From the NCBI RefSeq assembly GCF_018374135.1, contig NZ_JAHAFS010000010.1, positions 24,686 to 88,685 on the forward strand: a stretch of 64,000 nucleotides of DNA, in the 5' to 3' direction. Shown here in pieces: positions 1 to 8,579 of this stretch. Under the pieces are notes generated by a model. The model searched no databases, had not been told where the DNA came from, and saw only the letters and a list, made by a program, of their open reading frames with translations. This DNA is from Campylobacter gracilis. GTDB lineage: Bacteria; Campylobacterota; Campylobacteria; Campylobacterales; Campylobacteraceae. Each line of letters begins with the position of its first letter. The first letter of the stretch is position 1. A program made the translations under genes and the position numbers.

Positions 1-274
1 CGCTGGGGCCGAATATCGCGAGACCTTGCGCTTTGAAAGTATCCACTATGCCTTTTGTAAGCGGTTCTTCGGCGCCTACGACGGTAAGGGCTACGTCGTT
101 GTTTTTGGCAAAGAGCGCGAGTTCATTAAAATCTTTTAAATCTAAATTTTTACCGAGCGCCTTTGTAGCGCCGTTTCCCGGAGCAAAATACAGATTTAAA
201 ACGTTTTTATCCTCGCGAAGTCTTAGCCCGATCGCGTATTCTCTACCGCCGCCGCCGATTATTAGGATATTCAA
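1..274 (-). CDS. purD: Phosphoribosylamine-glycine ligase, N-terminal part (cut by window edge)
   Basis: GAR synthetase joins phosphoribosylamine and glycine with ATP in purine synthesis. Only the first 91 codons are present; the rest lies before base 1. The visible protein begins MNILIIGGGGREYAIG, the glycine-rich N-terminal nucleotide-fold signature of PurD, and continues with APGNGATKA and VVGAEEPLTKGIVD, also typical of the family. I place the start at a TTG codon at 274, because GGAG lies seven bases upstream and no ATG fits the frame. The 6S RNA gene lies directly upstream on the same strand, an arrangement I recall for Campylobacterota. Purine genes purN and purF occur elsewhere in the window. 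Confidence 0.9.
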   Translation of the reverse strand, partial: MNILIIGGGGREYAIGLRLREDKNVLNLYFAPGNGATKALGKNLDLKDFNELALFAKNNDVALTVVGAEEPLTKGIVDTFKAQGLAIFGPS

Positions 275-291
275 TGAAGCCTCCGTAACGT

Positions 292-493
292 AAAAAACCC
301 AAGTGAGCGTTGCGTAAAAAGAATCGGCTCAAACAAAGCCAATCTTGCAACTAGGAAAAATCTCTAGGTCGCAACCCGTAACTTTTAAAAAAAAGCTCGA
401 GCCGAGCCGCGTCACACGGACCTCTCACGTCGTCGCTTATACAAATATGTTGAACCCTCATATAAAACGCTCTCGCTTCACCCAGGCTTGGGC
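292..493 (-). ncRNA. ssrS: 6S RNA candidate upstream of purD
   Basis: 6S RNA mimics an open promoter and binds the housekeeping RNA polymerase. The 200-base gap between hemD and purD can be folded into one long hairpin. The 5' CCCAAG (492-487) pairs with CTTGGG (303-298). GAGCGTT near the 5' side pairs with AACGCTC just before the closing stem. An AGGTC/GACCT pair lies further in, and the 3' arm carries a local hairpin (GATTGGCT with AGCCGATT). The transcript would end in TTTTTT at 297-292, and a TATAAT box sits at 502-497. Location next to purD agrees with what I remember of epsilonproteobacterial 6S RNAs. The fold was done by eye, and exact ends are approximate. Confidence 0.72.
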
Positions 494-496
494 AAA

Positions 497-502
497 ATTA
501 TA
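497..502 (-). promoter_or_regulatory. -10 box (TATAAT) for the 6S RNA
   Basis: A perfect TATAAT on the minus strand, preceded by T-rich sequence (CAAATTTTGAC), as is typical of Campylobacter sigma-70 promoters that lack a conserved -35. It would place the RNA start near 493-490, at the foot of the predicted closing stem. Confidence 0.55.
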
Positions 503-519
503 GTCAAAATTTGCTTAAA

Positions 520-1152
520 CTATGGCAAAAGCGCCAGATCGACGCAGGATTTTATCGACATTCTTTCGCAGATTATCGGCTCGCAAAACTCGCTCAAAAC
601 GCTCGCCGTCGTCTTGCCGATACAGATCACCTTGTAGCTCCCGTCCCAGCCGAAATTTGCGGTAAATCCGCGCACGTTTTTAGGCGAGGTAAAAATCAGC
701 GTGCTGCCTTGCGGCGGCTTTGCGGCGGCAGGCAGGCTAAGGACGCAATTTTCATAGGCGATCACGCTTTGCAGCCGCACGCCGGCGCTAGACAGGATCT
801 GCTCCAGCTTCGATACCGTCTGCCTCGCGCGCAGATACAGCGCGTCTGCGCTTTGCAAGAGCGGCGCGATCTCCGCGGCAAACTCATTTCCGTGCCCGTG
901 CTGCGCCACAAAAATATCGCGAAATCCAAACTCGCGCGCAGCCGCAGCGCACGGCTCGCCGATAGCGTAAACGGGGGTATCTAAATCAAACGAAATTTCA
1001 TTAAATTTTATCGCCGCTACCGCATTTTTGGAGGTAAAAATTAGCGCGCCCATCTGCGCAGGCAGGCTAAATTTTAGAAATTTTATCTCGCAGACCGCAA
1101 GCTGCCTCACCTGCGGATGATCAAATCTCGTATTAGACACCAGATATATCAA
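520..1152 (-). CDS. hemD: Uroporphyrinogen-III synthase
   Basis: HemD closes hydroxymethylbilane into uroporphyrinogen III in heme synthesis. The protein (210 residues) has the family's loosely conserved pattern: LVSNTRF at the start, ALIFTSKNAV (first domain), PVYAIGEPCAAAAREFG, and in the second half TLIFTSPKNVRGF and ICIGKTTAS. The reading frame stays open upstream to 1278. I prefer the TTG at 1152, because GGAGG lies at the proper distance in front of it and the protein then starts LIYLVSN, as in Campylobacter homologues. An ATG four codons upstream (1164) has no Shine-Dalgarno. HemD sequences are divergent, so assignment rests on the paired FTS(K/P)(K)N motifs. Confidence 0.8.
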   Translation of the reverse strand: MIYLVSNTRFDHPQVRQLAVCEIKFLKFSLPAQMGALIFTSKNAVAAIKFNEISFDLDTPVYAIGEPCAAAAREFGFRDIFVAQHGHGNEFAAEIAPLLQSADALYLRARQTVSKLEQILSSAGVRLQSVIAYENCVLSLPAAAKPPQGSTLIFTSPKNVRGFTANFGWDGSYKVICIGKTTASVLSEFCEPIICERMSIKSCVDLALLP

Positions 1153-1773
1153 AACGCCCTCCATGTTTAAATTTGCTTGAGCCTCACCCCTGCCTTCACG
1201 ACGCGCAGAAACGAAGAAAATATTATTTGATTTGCTTCGACTCAATTCTACTCCGAGCCGCCCTTTTTGCCTGGGCAAAACCGCCTGTCTGACCTGCTTA
1301 CGCTTATTTTGCCGCGCTTAAACAACCTAGCGGCGGCATGCTTTTTTAAAATTTTATCTCACGCCTAAATTTATAACCAAGCACTCCACTTTGCGCCGAC
1401 TCGGTATTTTAAATTTAACTTTATAACCTCAAGCGCCCACTCTAAAGCCAGCTTAGGACGCGCCGCCATTTTTAATTTGCGCAGTAATTACCCGCGACGA
1501 GTGCTTAAAACACTACTGCGAGGCCCGCTCCGCACACAGCCAAATGCGCCGCCGCTTGTCAATCCCGCCCAGTCCGTGCATGTATCCACACAGACCACCG
1601 AAGTCTCAAATTTAAAGACACGACTGCAAAATTCTAAAATTTTGCCACCTTAGCCCTCAAATTTCGATATCGGGCCCTATCCGTCTATTTCGCAGGTCGC
1701 AAACGGTACCGCCTCGCCCAAACTTAGCACTAAATTTTGCCCGTGCATCCGTGCGGTACTTAGCCCCTTAAAT
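1153..1773. other. Gene-free stretch between hemD and argH
   Basis: About 620 bases with no convincing reading frame on either strand, no RNA fold that I recognise, and scattered AAATTT words. The hemD frame is open as far as 1278 but has no ribosome binding site there. It may be a decayed gene, but no protein similarity is visible. Confidence 0.4.
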
Positions 1774-3156
1774 TTAACCTTTCAGCCACTCGTTTAAAAT
1801 TTCAATCTGCGCCGCCACGCTCTCATTTGCCGTGCCTCCTTGCGACTTGCGCGCCTCTTTAGAGGCGTTTAGATCAAGAAATTTAACCGCGTCACCACCT
1901 AAGCTTTCATCCACGTTTGCAAGCTGCTGCGCATTTAGCTCGCTCAAATCTAGACCCAAATTTTCCGCATACGCCACGGCCTTGCCCGTGATGAAGTGCG
2001 CCTGACGGAACGGCACGTTTTTCTCCCGCACTAAAAAGTCGGCCAGATCGGTTGCCGTGAGGTGCCCGCGGCGCGTCATTGCTAGCATATTTTTCTCGTT
2101 AAATTTAGCCGTTTTTAGCATCTGTTTTAAAATTTCAAGGCTAGAAAGCGCGGTGGCAACGCTATCAAACACGCCCTCCTTGTCCTCCTGCATGTCCTTG
2201 TTGTATGCTAGTGGCAAGCCCTTCATCACCGTTAGCAGCGCGACGAGATTGCCGTTTACGCGCCCCGTTTTGCCGCGGATTAGTTCGCACACGTCGGGGT
2301 TTTTCTTCTGCGGCATGATCGAGCTGCCCGTGCTGTACGCGTCGCTGATCGTGATAAAGCCGAACTCCTGCGAGCTCCACAAGATTAGCTCCTCGCACAG
2401 GCGCGACGCATGCGTCATCAGCACGCTTACGTTAAACAAAATCTCCAGCGCGAAATCGCGGTCGCTGACGCTATCCATCGCGTTTGGCGTCACTCCCGCA
2501 AAGCCTAGCTGCTGCGCGACCAGCTCGCGGTTTATAGGATGCGGCGTGCCCGCAAGCGCAGCCGAGCCCAGCGGACAGAAGTTGTTTCGCTCGCGCGAGC
2601 CAGTAAAGCGCTCGTAGTCGCGGCGAAACATAAACGCGTAAGCTAGCAAATGATAGGCAAGGCTCACGGGTTGGGCGTGTTGAAGGTGCGTGTAGCCTGG
2701 CATCAGCGTGTCCGCGTGCTCGCTAGCTATATCTCGCAGCGCGGCGACTAGTTCGCGAGTTTTTTCGGCAACCTGAGCGCCGCTTTTAAGCACATAGAGG
2801 CGAAAATCAAGCGCGACCTGATCGTTTCTGCTGCGCGCGGTGTGCAGCCTACCGCCAAGATCGCTTCCGATGAGCTCGCTTAGGCGCTTTTCGACCGCCA
2901 TGTGGATGTCCTCGTCGGCGGTTTTAAACTCAAATTTTCCGCTTTTTATCTCTTCAAACACGGCGTCAAGCCCCGCGACGATCTTTTCGCTCTCCTCAGG
3001 CTTTAGAATCCCGCAGGCGCCGAGCATTCTTGCGTGCGCCTTGCTACCTGCGATATCCTCCTGCCAAAGCGCCCTGTCAAAGCCGATCGAGGCGTTAAAC
3101 TCCTCCAAAAGCGCCGAACTCGCCTCGCTAAAGCGCCCCTCCCACATTTTTTTCAC
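1774..3156 (-). CDS. argH: Argininosuccinate lyase
   Basis: ArgH splits argininosuccinate into arginine and fumarate, the last step of arginine synthesis. The 460-residue protein has the fumarase/aspartase superfamily signature GSSIMPQKKNPD near residue 280, the HTARSRNDQ segment near residue 110 and GYTHLQHAQP near 155. The length is normal. The frame is open to 3213, but GAAGGAG lies just upstream of a GTG at 3156 (VKKMWEGRF), so I start there; an ATG at 3147 is the other choice. A likely single-gene unit: 184 bases separate it from the upstream nitroreductase gene, and no promoter box was identified. Confidence 0.95.
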   Translation of the reverse strand: MKKMWEGRFSEASSALLEEFNASIGFDRALWQEDIAGSKAHARMLGACGILKPEESEKIVAGLDAVFEEIKSGKFEFKTADEDIHMAVEKRLSELIGSDLGGRLHTARSRNDQVALDFRLYVLKSGAQVAEKTRELVAALRDIASEHADTLMPGYTHLQHAQPVSLAYHLLAYAFMFRRDYERFTGSRERNNFCPLGSAALAGTPHPINRELVAQQLGFAGVTPNAMDSVSDRDFALEILFNVSVLMTHASRLCEELILWSSQEFGFITISDAYSTGSSIMPQKKNPDVCELIRGKTGRVNGNLVALLTVMKGLPLAYNKDMQEDKEGVFDSVATALSSLEILKQMLKTAKFNEKNMLAMTRRGHLTATDLADFLVREKNVPFRQAHFITGKAVAYAENLGLDLSELNAQQLANVDESLGGDAVKFLDLNASKEARKSQGGTANESVAAQIEILNEWLKG

Positions 3157-3340
3157 GCTCGCTCCTTCGTTTAAATTTTCGGTGATTTTATAAAATTTTA
3201 AATCTCGCCGCACAAGATTTGCGGGCGAGAAAAAAGACCAAAGCGCGGTAAATTCCTAAAAAATGCGCGCGCCACGCTTTCGCACTAGATTTTGAAATTT
3301 ATTGCACCTCAAGCTTAGTGCTTCAAAAGCGCTTGCTAGC

Positions 3341-3970
3341 TTATTCGATCCACTTTACTACGTCATCCATGCTGCGGCGGATCTTTTGCGGCTGCGGATT
3401 TACGCGGTAGCCGAAAGGCACTAGCAGCGCCACGCGACGCTCATTCCAATCAATGCCTAAAATTTTATTTAGCGCTGCGCGATCAAAGCCCTCCATAGGG
3501 CAGCTGTCGATGCCGCGACTTGCGGCCTCGTTCATCATCGCTAAAGCTGGGAACATGCACTGTGCGTGTGACCAATGAAATATCGCCTCGTCGTCGTTTT
3601 TAAAAATTTTACCTATGGCGTCTTCGTAAAATTTTAACGCCGAAGCCCTTTTCTCCTCGCTTGCAAACGAGCGACGATTTATCGCCTCCGTTATGTAGGT
3701 GCCGCCCGCTTTAAATTCCTTGATCTTTGCCAAAATCACGACCAGATGCGAGCACGAGGTGAGCTGCTGCTGATCCCACGATTTTTCGCGGATCCGCTCG
3801 CGCAGCGCGCGGTTTTGCACGACTAAAAAATCCCAATGCTCTAACCCCATATAGCTGGGCGCTAGGATGCCTGCCTGCAAAATGGCGTCGAAATCGGCTT
3901 TGCTTACCTTTTTGTTCTCGTCAAAAATTTTGCACGCATGGCGAAATTTCATAATCTCTAAATGTGTCAT
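3341..3970 (-). CDS. NAD(P)H-dependent nitroreductase family flavoprotein
   Basis: A 209-residue protein of the NfsB/FRase I-type nitroreductase superfamily, which use FMN and NAD(P)H to reduce nitro compounds and quinones in the cytoplasm. Typical features are the N-terminal FRHACKIFD (the usual R-x-x-R-x-F/Y FMN phosphate-binding region), APSYMGLEHWDFLVV, and the C-terminal GIDSCPMEGFDRAALNKILGI with the conserved cysteine and glutamate stretch. An AAGGAGA ribosome site precedes the ATG. It follows the cgpA-like gene on the same strand with only nine bases between. The physiological substrate cannot be told from sequence; nitroreductases of this type matter for nitroimidazole activation in related bacteria. 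Confidence 0.88.
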   Translation of the reverse strand: MTHLEIMKFRHACKIFDENKKVSKADFDAILQAGILAPSYMGLEHWDFLVVQNRALRERIREKSWDQQQLTSCSHLVVILAKIKEFKAGGTYITEAINRRSFASEEKRASALKFYEDAIGKIFKNDDEAIFHWSHAQCMFPALAMMNEAASRGIDSCPMEGFDRAALNKILGIDWNERRVALLVPFGYRVNPQPQKIRRSMDDVVKWIE

Positions 3971-3979
3971 AGTCTCTCC

Positions 3980-5170
3980 TTAATTAGAATTTTTGTAGAT
4001 CAAATACCCGCCATCTTTGCGCCTGATGCTGAGGTTACCCTCATGCGAGCGCACACCGATGCGGTAGTAGCCGTCCTCTTTAGTGACATTAATGTCGCTA
4101 AAACCGCCGATATTTACAGCAAAGCTCGCGCCGCTAAGCGGGATCTCTTGGCGCCAAAACTCAGCTTCAAGTGCACCCGAAGCATTTGCGTCGGAGCTTT
4201 TGAAATCATCTGCGGTGATGAGCTGCACGCTGTTTTTGCGGATAACGAATTTTAATCCATCGTCAAATTTAAGCGTCTCTAACGGCAGTTCCAGGCGCGG
4301 CGCGAAGCTAGGTGTGATGCCACTTTGCGAGACCTGCTTTTGTAAATTTGGATCAGTCGAAGTAACCGAGACGTCCAGTGCCCTATGTAGCGCAGGTTTG
4401 GCGCTCGCGCTTAGCACGAAATCATCGTGCCAATCAATCGAGCGATTGATATCAACGATCTTTTCGTGCAGAGCCCCATCGTCGTCCCTATATCGCACGA
4501 TCAGGCTTTCGATCGTAAGAGCGTCGGAGGGAAGCGCAAAGGTTTGCTGCGTGAAATTTTTAGGCGCGGGCGTATTTTGTGGCGTGGCGGCGGAGCTTTG
4601 CGCCGGATTGGAATTTTGTGGAGCAGATTGCGCGTTTTGTTGCATAGTAGAGTTTTGCACCGTAGAATTTTGATCTGTAGAATTCTGTGCCACTTTGAAA
4701 TTTTGCGCTACCGTAGAATTTGGCTCGCTTACTTCTGGCGCGATCGGTAACTCATCAGGAGGCGGAAGCGTCGCAGCTGAAGGCTGCGCAGAAGAGTTTC
4801 GTTCCGTTTTTATGACCTGCGAAGGAGCGCTAATGCCCGCTTTGGGCGCAGGAGCTTTTTTTTCGGTCTGCGAGAGCTGCGCGCCCACGGCTTTTTTAGC
4901 GACGCTTACTTTGACGCTGGAATTCGCTTCTGCGGCGTTTTTTTGCATTGCTGCGGTAGGACTTTTAGATGTTTCAGGTTTCATTACAGCTTGCTTTTCA
5001 GCATTTGGACTTTGCGCACCTGTTTTTGGCTCTCTAATCGTTAAATCGGTAGAATTTTGCTCTTTTACCGCGGCGATGCTAGGTTTCGTAGCGTTTGAAT
5101 TTGCGCTATTTAAATTCTCTGCGTTTAAAAGAGCGCAGAGACCTAAAATTAACAAAAAAATTTTTCTCAT
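3980..5170 (-). CDS. Periplasmic AMIN-like protein, CgpA-type N-glycoprotein candidate
   Basis: A 396-residue secreted protein: signal peptide (MRKIFLLILGLCALLNA), then a long low-complexity region rich in Ala, Gln, Asn, Ser and Pro (about 20-210), then a folded C-terminal half resembling AMIN domains (LPLETLKFDDGLKFVIRKN). It carries eight D/E-x-N-x-S/T sequons (N39, N83, N125, N168, N242, N329, N361, N379), the acceptor motif of the PglB oligosaccharyltransferase. The position downstream of recA, eno and the FtsB-like gene is that of Cj1670c (CgpA) in C. jejuni, a known glycoprotein. The ATG overlaps the FtsB-like stop by four bases, so the two are translationally coupled. Function in the envelope is not established. 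Confidence 0.7.
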   Translation of the reverse strand: MRKIFLLILGLCALLNAENLNSANSNATKPSIAAVKEQNSTDLTIREPKTGAQSPNAEKQAVMKPETSKSPTAAMQKNAAEANSSVKVSVAKKAVGAQLSQTEKKAPAPKAGISAPSQVIKTERNSSAQPSAATLPPPDELPIAPEVSEPNSTVAQNFKVAQNSTDQNSTVQNSTMQQNAQSAPQNSNPAQSSAATPQNTPAPKNFTQQTFALPSDALTIESLIVRYRDDDGALHEKIVDINRSIDWHDDFVLSASAKPALHRALDVSVTSTDPNLQKQVSQSGITPSFAPRLELPLETLKFDDGLKFVIRKNSVQLITADDFKSSDANASGALEAEFWRQEIPLSGASFAVNIGGFSDINVTKEDGYYRIGVRSHEGNLSIRRKDGGYLIYKNSN

Positions 5171-5994
5171 TTTTTAAGGTCCGGATCGAGCGAGCGACGC
5201 TCTAAATAAAGCTTTTGCAGCTCGGCGTTTTCCTCTTTCAACCGCTCAACATCGGTAAATAAAAACGCCTTTTCTTTTTGCAGCTGGCGCAGCACCTCAA
5301 ACGATCGTTTGCCAAACAGCACGTCGCCTACGAAGATGCCCGCAAAAACAACGCAGACGATCAGCGCAAGAGCTGCAAAAATCTGTTTAAGCGGCGAAAA
5401 CGGATTGATAAAATTCAGCCGTTCTTTTAAATTTTTACGCTTCTTTAAAGCTTTTTTAGCGGCAGGATCTGCGTTCTGCGGCATAAAAGAAAATCCTTGC
5501 GCGGCAGAATTTATGTCTTGCGCCGCAAAGCCCGTGCCATTAAAGCCGTGCTCTACGCTCTGAGCCGCAAAATCCGCGTCGTTTGGAAAGTGGTTTTCTT
5601 TCGCGTATAATTCTGCATTCTTTAAATCGCCGCCCCCAATAAATTCCGCGCTGTAAAAGCCCGCGTCTGCTTGCGCGCTGCCTTCGTAGTTTCCGCTTGC
5701 AGCGGAGCTTTTACCACTTAAATTAGAGCTGCTGCTTGTGGCTTCAGAGGTAGAGCCTGCTTCATCTATACCGCGCGAAGCTCCGTTGCGATTTTTCCGG
5801 AAGCCAGCCCCCGCTTCGCTAAAGCCTCCGCTAAAATCTTCATCGCTATAAAATTCATCATCGTCAAAAAAATCGTCCTCGTCAAAGTCTGCGTCTGAAT
5901 ATCTACTTTGCGTGTCTGTATAATCCGCTCCGTCCGCATAGGTGTGCTGCGTGCCACCTTTTAAGCCCCGCTTGGACTTTTTTTTAAAAAACAT
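5167..5994 (-). CDS. FtsB/DivIC-like septum formation initiator with long acidic N-terminus
   Basis: A 275-residue bitopic membrane protein. Residues 1-15 are basic, and residues 20-65 are strongly acidic and aromatic (runs of D, E, F, Y). A Ser/Ala/Gly-rich spacer follows, then a transmembrane helix at about 205-227 and a 45-residue coiled coil (LRQLQKEKAFL, VERLKEENAELQKLYLE). The TM plus coiled coil is the FtsB/DivIC architecture, which in other bacteria links FtsL and FtsQ in the divisome. The cytoplasmic N-terminus is much longer than in E. coli FtsB. Start chosen at ATG 5994 (MFFKKKSKRG); the frame is open further upstream into eno. Equivalent in place to Cj1671c. Confidence 0.7.
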   Translation of the reverse strand: MFFKKKSKRGLKGGTQHTYADGADYTDTQSRYSDADFDEDDFFDDDEFYSDEDFSGGFSEAGAGFRKNRNGASRGIDEAGSTSEATSSSSNLSGKSSAASGNYEGSAQADAGFYSAEFIGGGDLKNAELYAKENHFPNDADFAAQSVEHGFNGTGFAAQDINSAAQGFSFMPQNADPAAKKALKKRKNLKERLNFINPFSPLKQIFAALALIVCVVFAGIFVGDVLFGKRSFEVLRQLQKEKAFLFTDVERLKEENAELQKLYLERRSLDPDLKK

Positions 5995-5995
5995 T

Positions 5996-7246
5996 TTAAA
6001 TTCGGTTTCCCAAAAACTCGTCCGTCTCGCGCTCAATCTCAAGCAGGCGGTTGTATTTGGCGTTGCGTTCGCTTCTTGAGGTCGCGCCCGTTTTGATTTG
6101 GCCCGTATTCATCGCGACGGCGAAGTCTGCGATAAAGCTATCCTCGCTCTCGCCGCTTCTGTGGCTCATCACGCAGCGGTAACCTTTGCGCTGAGCTAGG
6201 CGGATCGTCTGCATGGTTTGGCTGACGGTGCCGATTTGATTTGGCTTGATCAAAATCGAGTTGCCTACGCCTTTGGCGATGCCTTCGCGTAAAATTTTCT
6301 CGTTCGTTACAAATAGATCGTCGCCCACGAGCTGCACTTTAGAGCCAAGCTTGCTCGTTAGCTTCGCCCAGCCCGCCCAGTCGTCCTCGCTTAGGCCGTC
6401 TTCGATCGAAAATATCGGATACTTCTCGCAAAGCTGTGCGTATCGCTCGATCAACTCTTCGCTGCTAAATTCCTTGCCTTCTAGCTTGTACTTGCCGTTT
6501 TCGTACAGCTCGCTAGCTGCGACGTCCAGGGCTAGCTTGATCTGCTCGCCCGCTTTGTAGCCTGCTTTTTCGATGGCTTGCATGATTAGCTTGATCGGCT
6601 CTTCGTTATCGTTTAAATTTGGCGCAAATCCGCCCTCGTCGCCCACTGCCGTACTGTGACCGGCCGCGTTTAGAAGGCCTTTTAGCGTGTGGTAAATTTC
6701 GGTCGCCGCTCGCAGCGCGTCGCTAAATTTATCAAATCCAAACGGCATAATCATAAATTCTTGAAAATCCACGCTGTTGTTCGCGTGCGCGCCGCCGTTG
6801 ATGATATTAAACATCGGCACCGGCAGTACGGTAGCGTTCGCGCCGCCCAGGTAGCGATATAAAGGCACGTCAAGGCTTTTAGCCGCCGCGCGCGCTACCG
6901 CCATAGATACGCCAAGCACCGCATTTGCGCCCAAATTTGAGTAGTTATCGGTGCCGTCAAGCTCGCGCATCTCATCATCAAGCGCCTTTTGATCGAAGGC
7001 ATCCAGCCCGATCACTGCTTCGGCGATCTGAGAATTTACGTTTTCCACCGCCTTTAGCACGCCCTTACCGCAGTATCTATCGCCCCCGTCGCGAAGCTCC
7101 AGCGCCTCGCGTTTGCCGGTACTTGCGCCGCTTGGCACTACCGCGCTTGCTACGGTGCCGTCGCTTAGAGCCACGGTCGCTTTCACAGTCGGGTTGCCGC
7201 GGCTGTCAAGTACTTCTATCGCATAAACATCTTCGATATAAATCAT
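5996..7246 (-). CDS. eno: Enolase
   Basis: Enolase converts 2-phosphoglycerate to phosphoenolpyruvate; in Campylobacter it serves mainly gluconeogenesis, since glycolysis is usually incomplete. The 416-residue protein has all hallmarks: VLDSRGNPTVKA at the N-terminus, the HANN segment near residue 155, GDEGGFAPN, and the C-terminal signature ILIKPNQIGT and MSHRSGESED. The start is either ATG 7249 or ATG 7246; GGAG upstream fits 7246 better. That ATG shares one base with the recA stop (TGATG), so expression is coupled to recA. The stop lies one base before the FtsB-like start. Confidence 0.97.
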   Translation of the reverse strand: MIYIEDVYAIEVLDSRGNPTVKATVALSDGTVASAVVPSGASTGKREALELRDGGDRYCGKGVLKAVENVNSQIAEAVIGLDAFDQKALDDEMRELDGTDNYSNLGANAVLGVSMAVARAAAKSLDVPLYRYLGGANATVLPVPMFNIINGGAHANNSVDFQEFMIMPFGFDKFSDALRAATEIYHTLKGLLNAAGHSTAVGDEGGFAPNLNDNEEPIKLIMQAIEKAGYKAGEQIKLALDVAASELYENGKYKLEGKEFSSEELIERYAQLCEKYPIFSIEDGLSEDDWAGWAKLTSKLGSKVQLVGDDLFVTNEKILREGIAKGVGNSILIKPNQIGTVSQTMQTIRLAQRKGYRCVMSHRSGESEDSFIADFAVAMNTGQIKTGATSRSERNAKYNRLLEIERETDEFLGNRI

Positions 7247-8289
7247 CATTCATCTCCACTTTGTAAATTTTCTTCATCGTCCGCGTCTGCGCTGAAATTT
7301 ACGCTGCCCATCTGTTCGCGGATCTTTGCAGTGATCTCTTCAGCGACAGCAGGGTTATTTTCCAGATACACTTTAGCGTTTTCGCGCCCTTGACCCAGCT
7401 TAGTGTCGCCATAGCTGAACCACGCACCGCTTTTATCAACGATGTCGAGCTTGACGCCGTAATCGATCAGCTCGCCCACCTTGCTGATGCCTTTGCCAAA
7501 CATTATGTCAAATTCCGCGATCTTAAACGGCGGCGCCACCTTGTTTTTCACGACCTTGACCTTGGCGCGGTTGCCAATACTCTCTTCGTTTTGTTTCAAA
7601 GTAGCGATCTTGCGTATGTCGATGCGCACTGAAGCGTAAAATTTAAGCGCATTGCCGCCGGTCGTCGTCTCGGGCGTGCCATAGCCCATCGCTCCGATCT
7701 TCATACGGATTTGGTTGATAAAGATCACCGTCGTATTCATCTTATGTACGACGCCTGCGAGCTTGCGCAGCGCTTGGCTCATAAGTCGCGCCTGAAGCCC
7801 CACGTGCTGATCGCCCATGTCGCCCTCGATCTCGTTTTTCGGCGTGAGCGCGGCGACGCTATCTACGACGATAAGATCGATCGCGCCGCTCTTTGCTAAG
7901 GTTTCTACGATGTCAAGTGCCTGCTCGCCGAAATCGGGCTGGCTGACGTAGAGATTGTCAGTATCGACGCCTAAATTTGAAGCGTATTTGACGTCCAGAG
8001 CATGTTCGGCGTCCACGAATGCGCAAATTCCGCCCGCCTTTTGACACTCGGCGATGATGTGAAGCGTAAGCGTCGTCTTTCCCGAGCTCTCCGGCCCGTA
8101 AACCTCGATGATACGCCCTTTCGGCACGCCGCCGATGCCAAGCGCGATGTCAAGCCCCACAGAGCCCGTAGAGATGGCGTCTATCGGCTCGACCTGCTTA
8201 TCGCCCAGCCGCACGAGCGTGCCCTTGCCGAAAGCTTTGTCGATCGATTTTAGCGCCGCATCCAGCGTCTTTTTCTTTCCCTCGTCCAT
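7246..8289 (-). CDS. recA: Recombinase A
   Basis: RecA forms filaments on single-stranded DNA, drives strand exchange and repair, and is needed for recombination of DNA taken up by competence. The 347-residue protein contains the Walker A motif GPESSGKTT, LIVVDSVAALTP (Walker B), the L2 region with NQIRMKIGAMGYGTPETTTGG, and the conserved ALKFYASVRIDIRK. The length is normal. An AAGGAAAAA ribosome site precedes ATG 8289. It heads the recA-eno-ftsB-like-cgpA-like run, the same order as in C. jejuni. No LexA-type operator was seen, in keeping with the absence of a classical SOS response in Campylobacter. Confidence 0.98.
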   Translation of the reverse strand: MDEGKKKTLDAALKSIDKAFGKGTLVRLGDKQVEPIDAISTGSVGLDIALGIGGVPKGRIIEVYGPESSGKTTLTLHIIAECQKAGGICAFVDAEHALDVKYASNLGVDTDNLYVSQPDFGEQALDIVETLAKSGAIDLIVVDSVAALTPKNEIEGDMGDQHVGLQARLMSQALRKLAGVVHKMNTTVIFINQIRMKIGAMGYGTPETTTGGNALKFYASVRIDIRKIATLKQNEESIGNRAKVKVVKNKVAPPFKIAEFDIMFGKGISKVGELIDYGVKLDIVDKSGAWFSYGDTKLGQGRENAKVYLENNPAVAEEITAKIREQMGSVNFSADADDEENLQSGDE

Positions 8290-8316
8290 GTTTTTCCTTA
8301 AAAATAAATTCGCTTG

Positions 8317-8322
8317 ATTTTA
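8317..8322 (-). promoter_or_regulatory. Possible -10 box (TAAAAT) for recA
   Basis: TAAAAT on the minus strand about 28 bases upstream of the recA ATG, in an A/T-rich setting. One mismatch to TATAAT. The only good candidate in the short recA leader. Confidence 0.35.
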
Positions 8323-8512
8323 CCAAATTTGAAATGAATTTTTGATTATTCGCGCAAATTCGGCGCGGCATCGGAATTTGAAATTTTCAAAAGTGCAAAA
8401 GCTACGCGCGGGCAAGCGGAGAGCATTAAATTTACACTTCTAAGCACGCTCGGTTTTTCACGTTTTTCTTTAGAAATTCCACATTTTTATGAGGGCTGTA
8501 GCAAAATTTCAC

Positions 8513-8518
8513 TATAAT
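8513..8518 (+). promoter_or_regulatory. -10 box (TATAAT) for mqnD
   Basis: A perfect TATAAT followed by a leader of roughly 55 bases to the TTG start of mqnD. The upstream sequence has T-rich patches (TTTTTCTTTAG, ATTTTTATGAG), as in other Campylobacter promoters. Confidence 0.5.
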
Positions 8519-8579
8519 TTCGCAACATTTTGGAATCAAGCCGCGTGCGAAATTTAAAGCGGAGCAAAAAGGATTAAAT

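Noticed and set aside
1153..1773. Possible degraded gene between hemD and argH
   Set aside because: I tried both strands and found only one 32-codon frame (from an ATG near 1472, minus) with no ribosome site and no similarity.
4083..4673. 196-codon frame antisense to the cgpA-like gene
   Set aside because: Composition (Cys, Ser, Leu, Phe rich) follows from the Ala/Gln/Asn codons on the other strand; no ribosome site.
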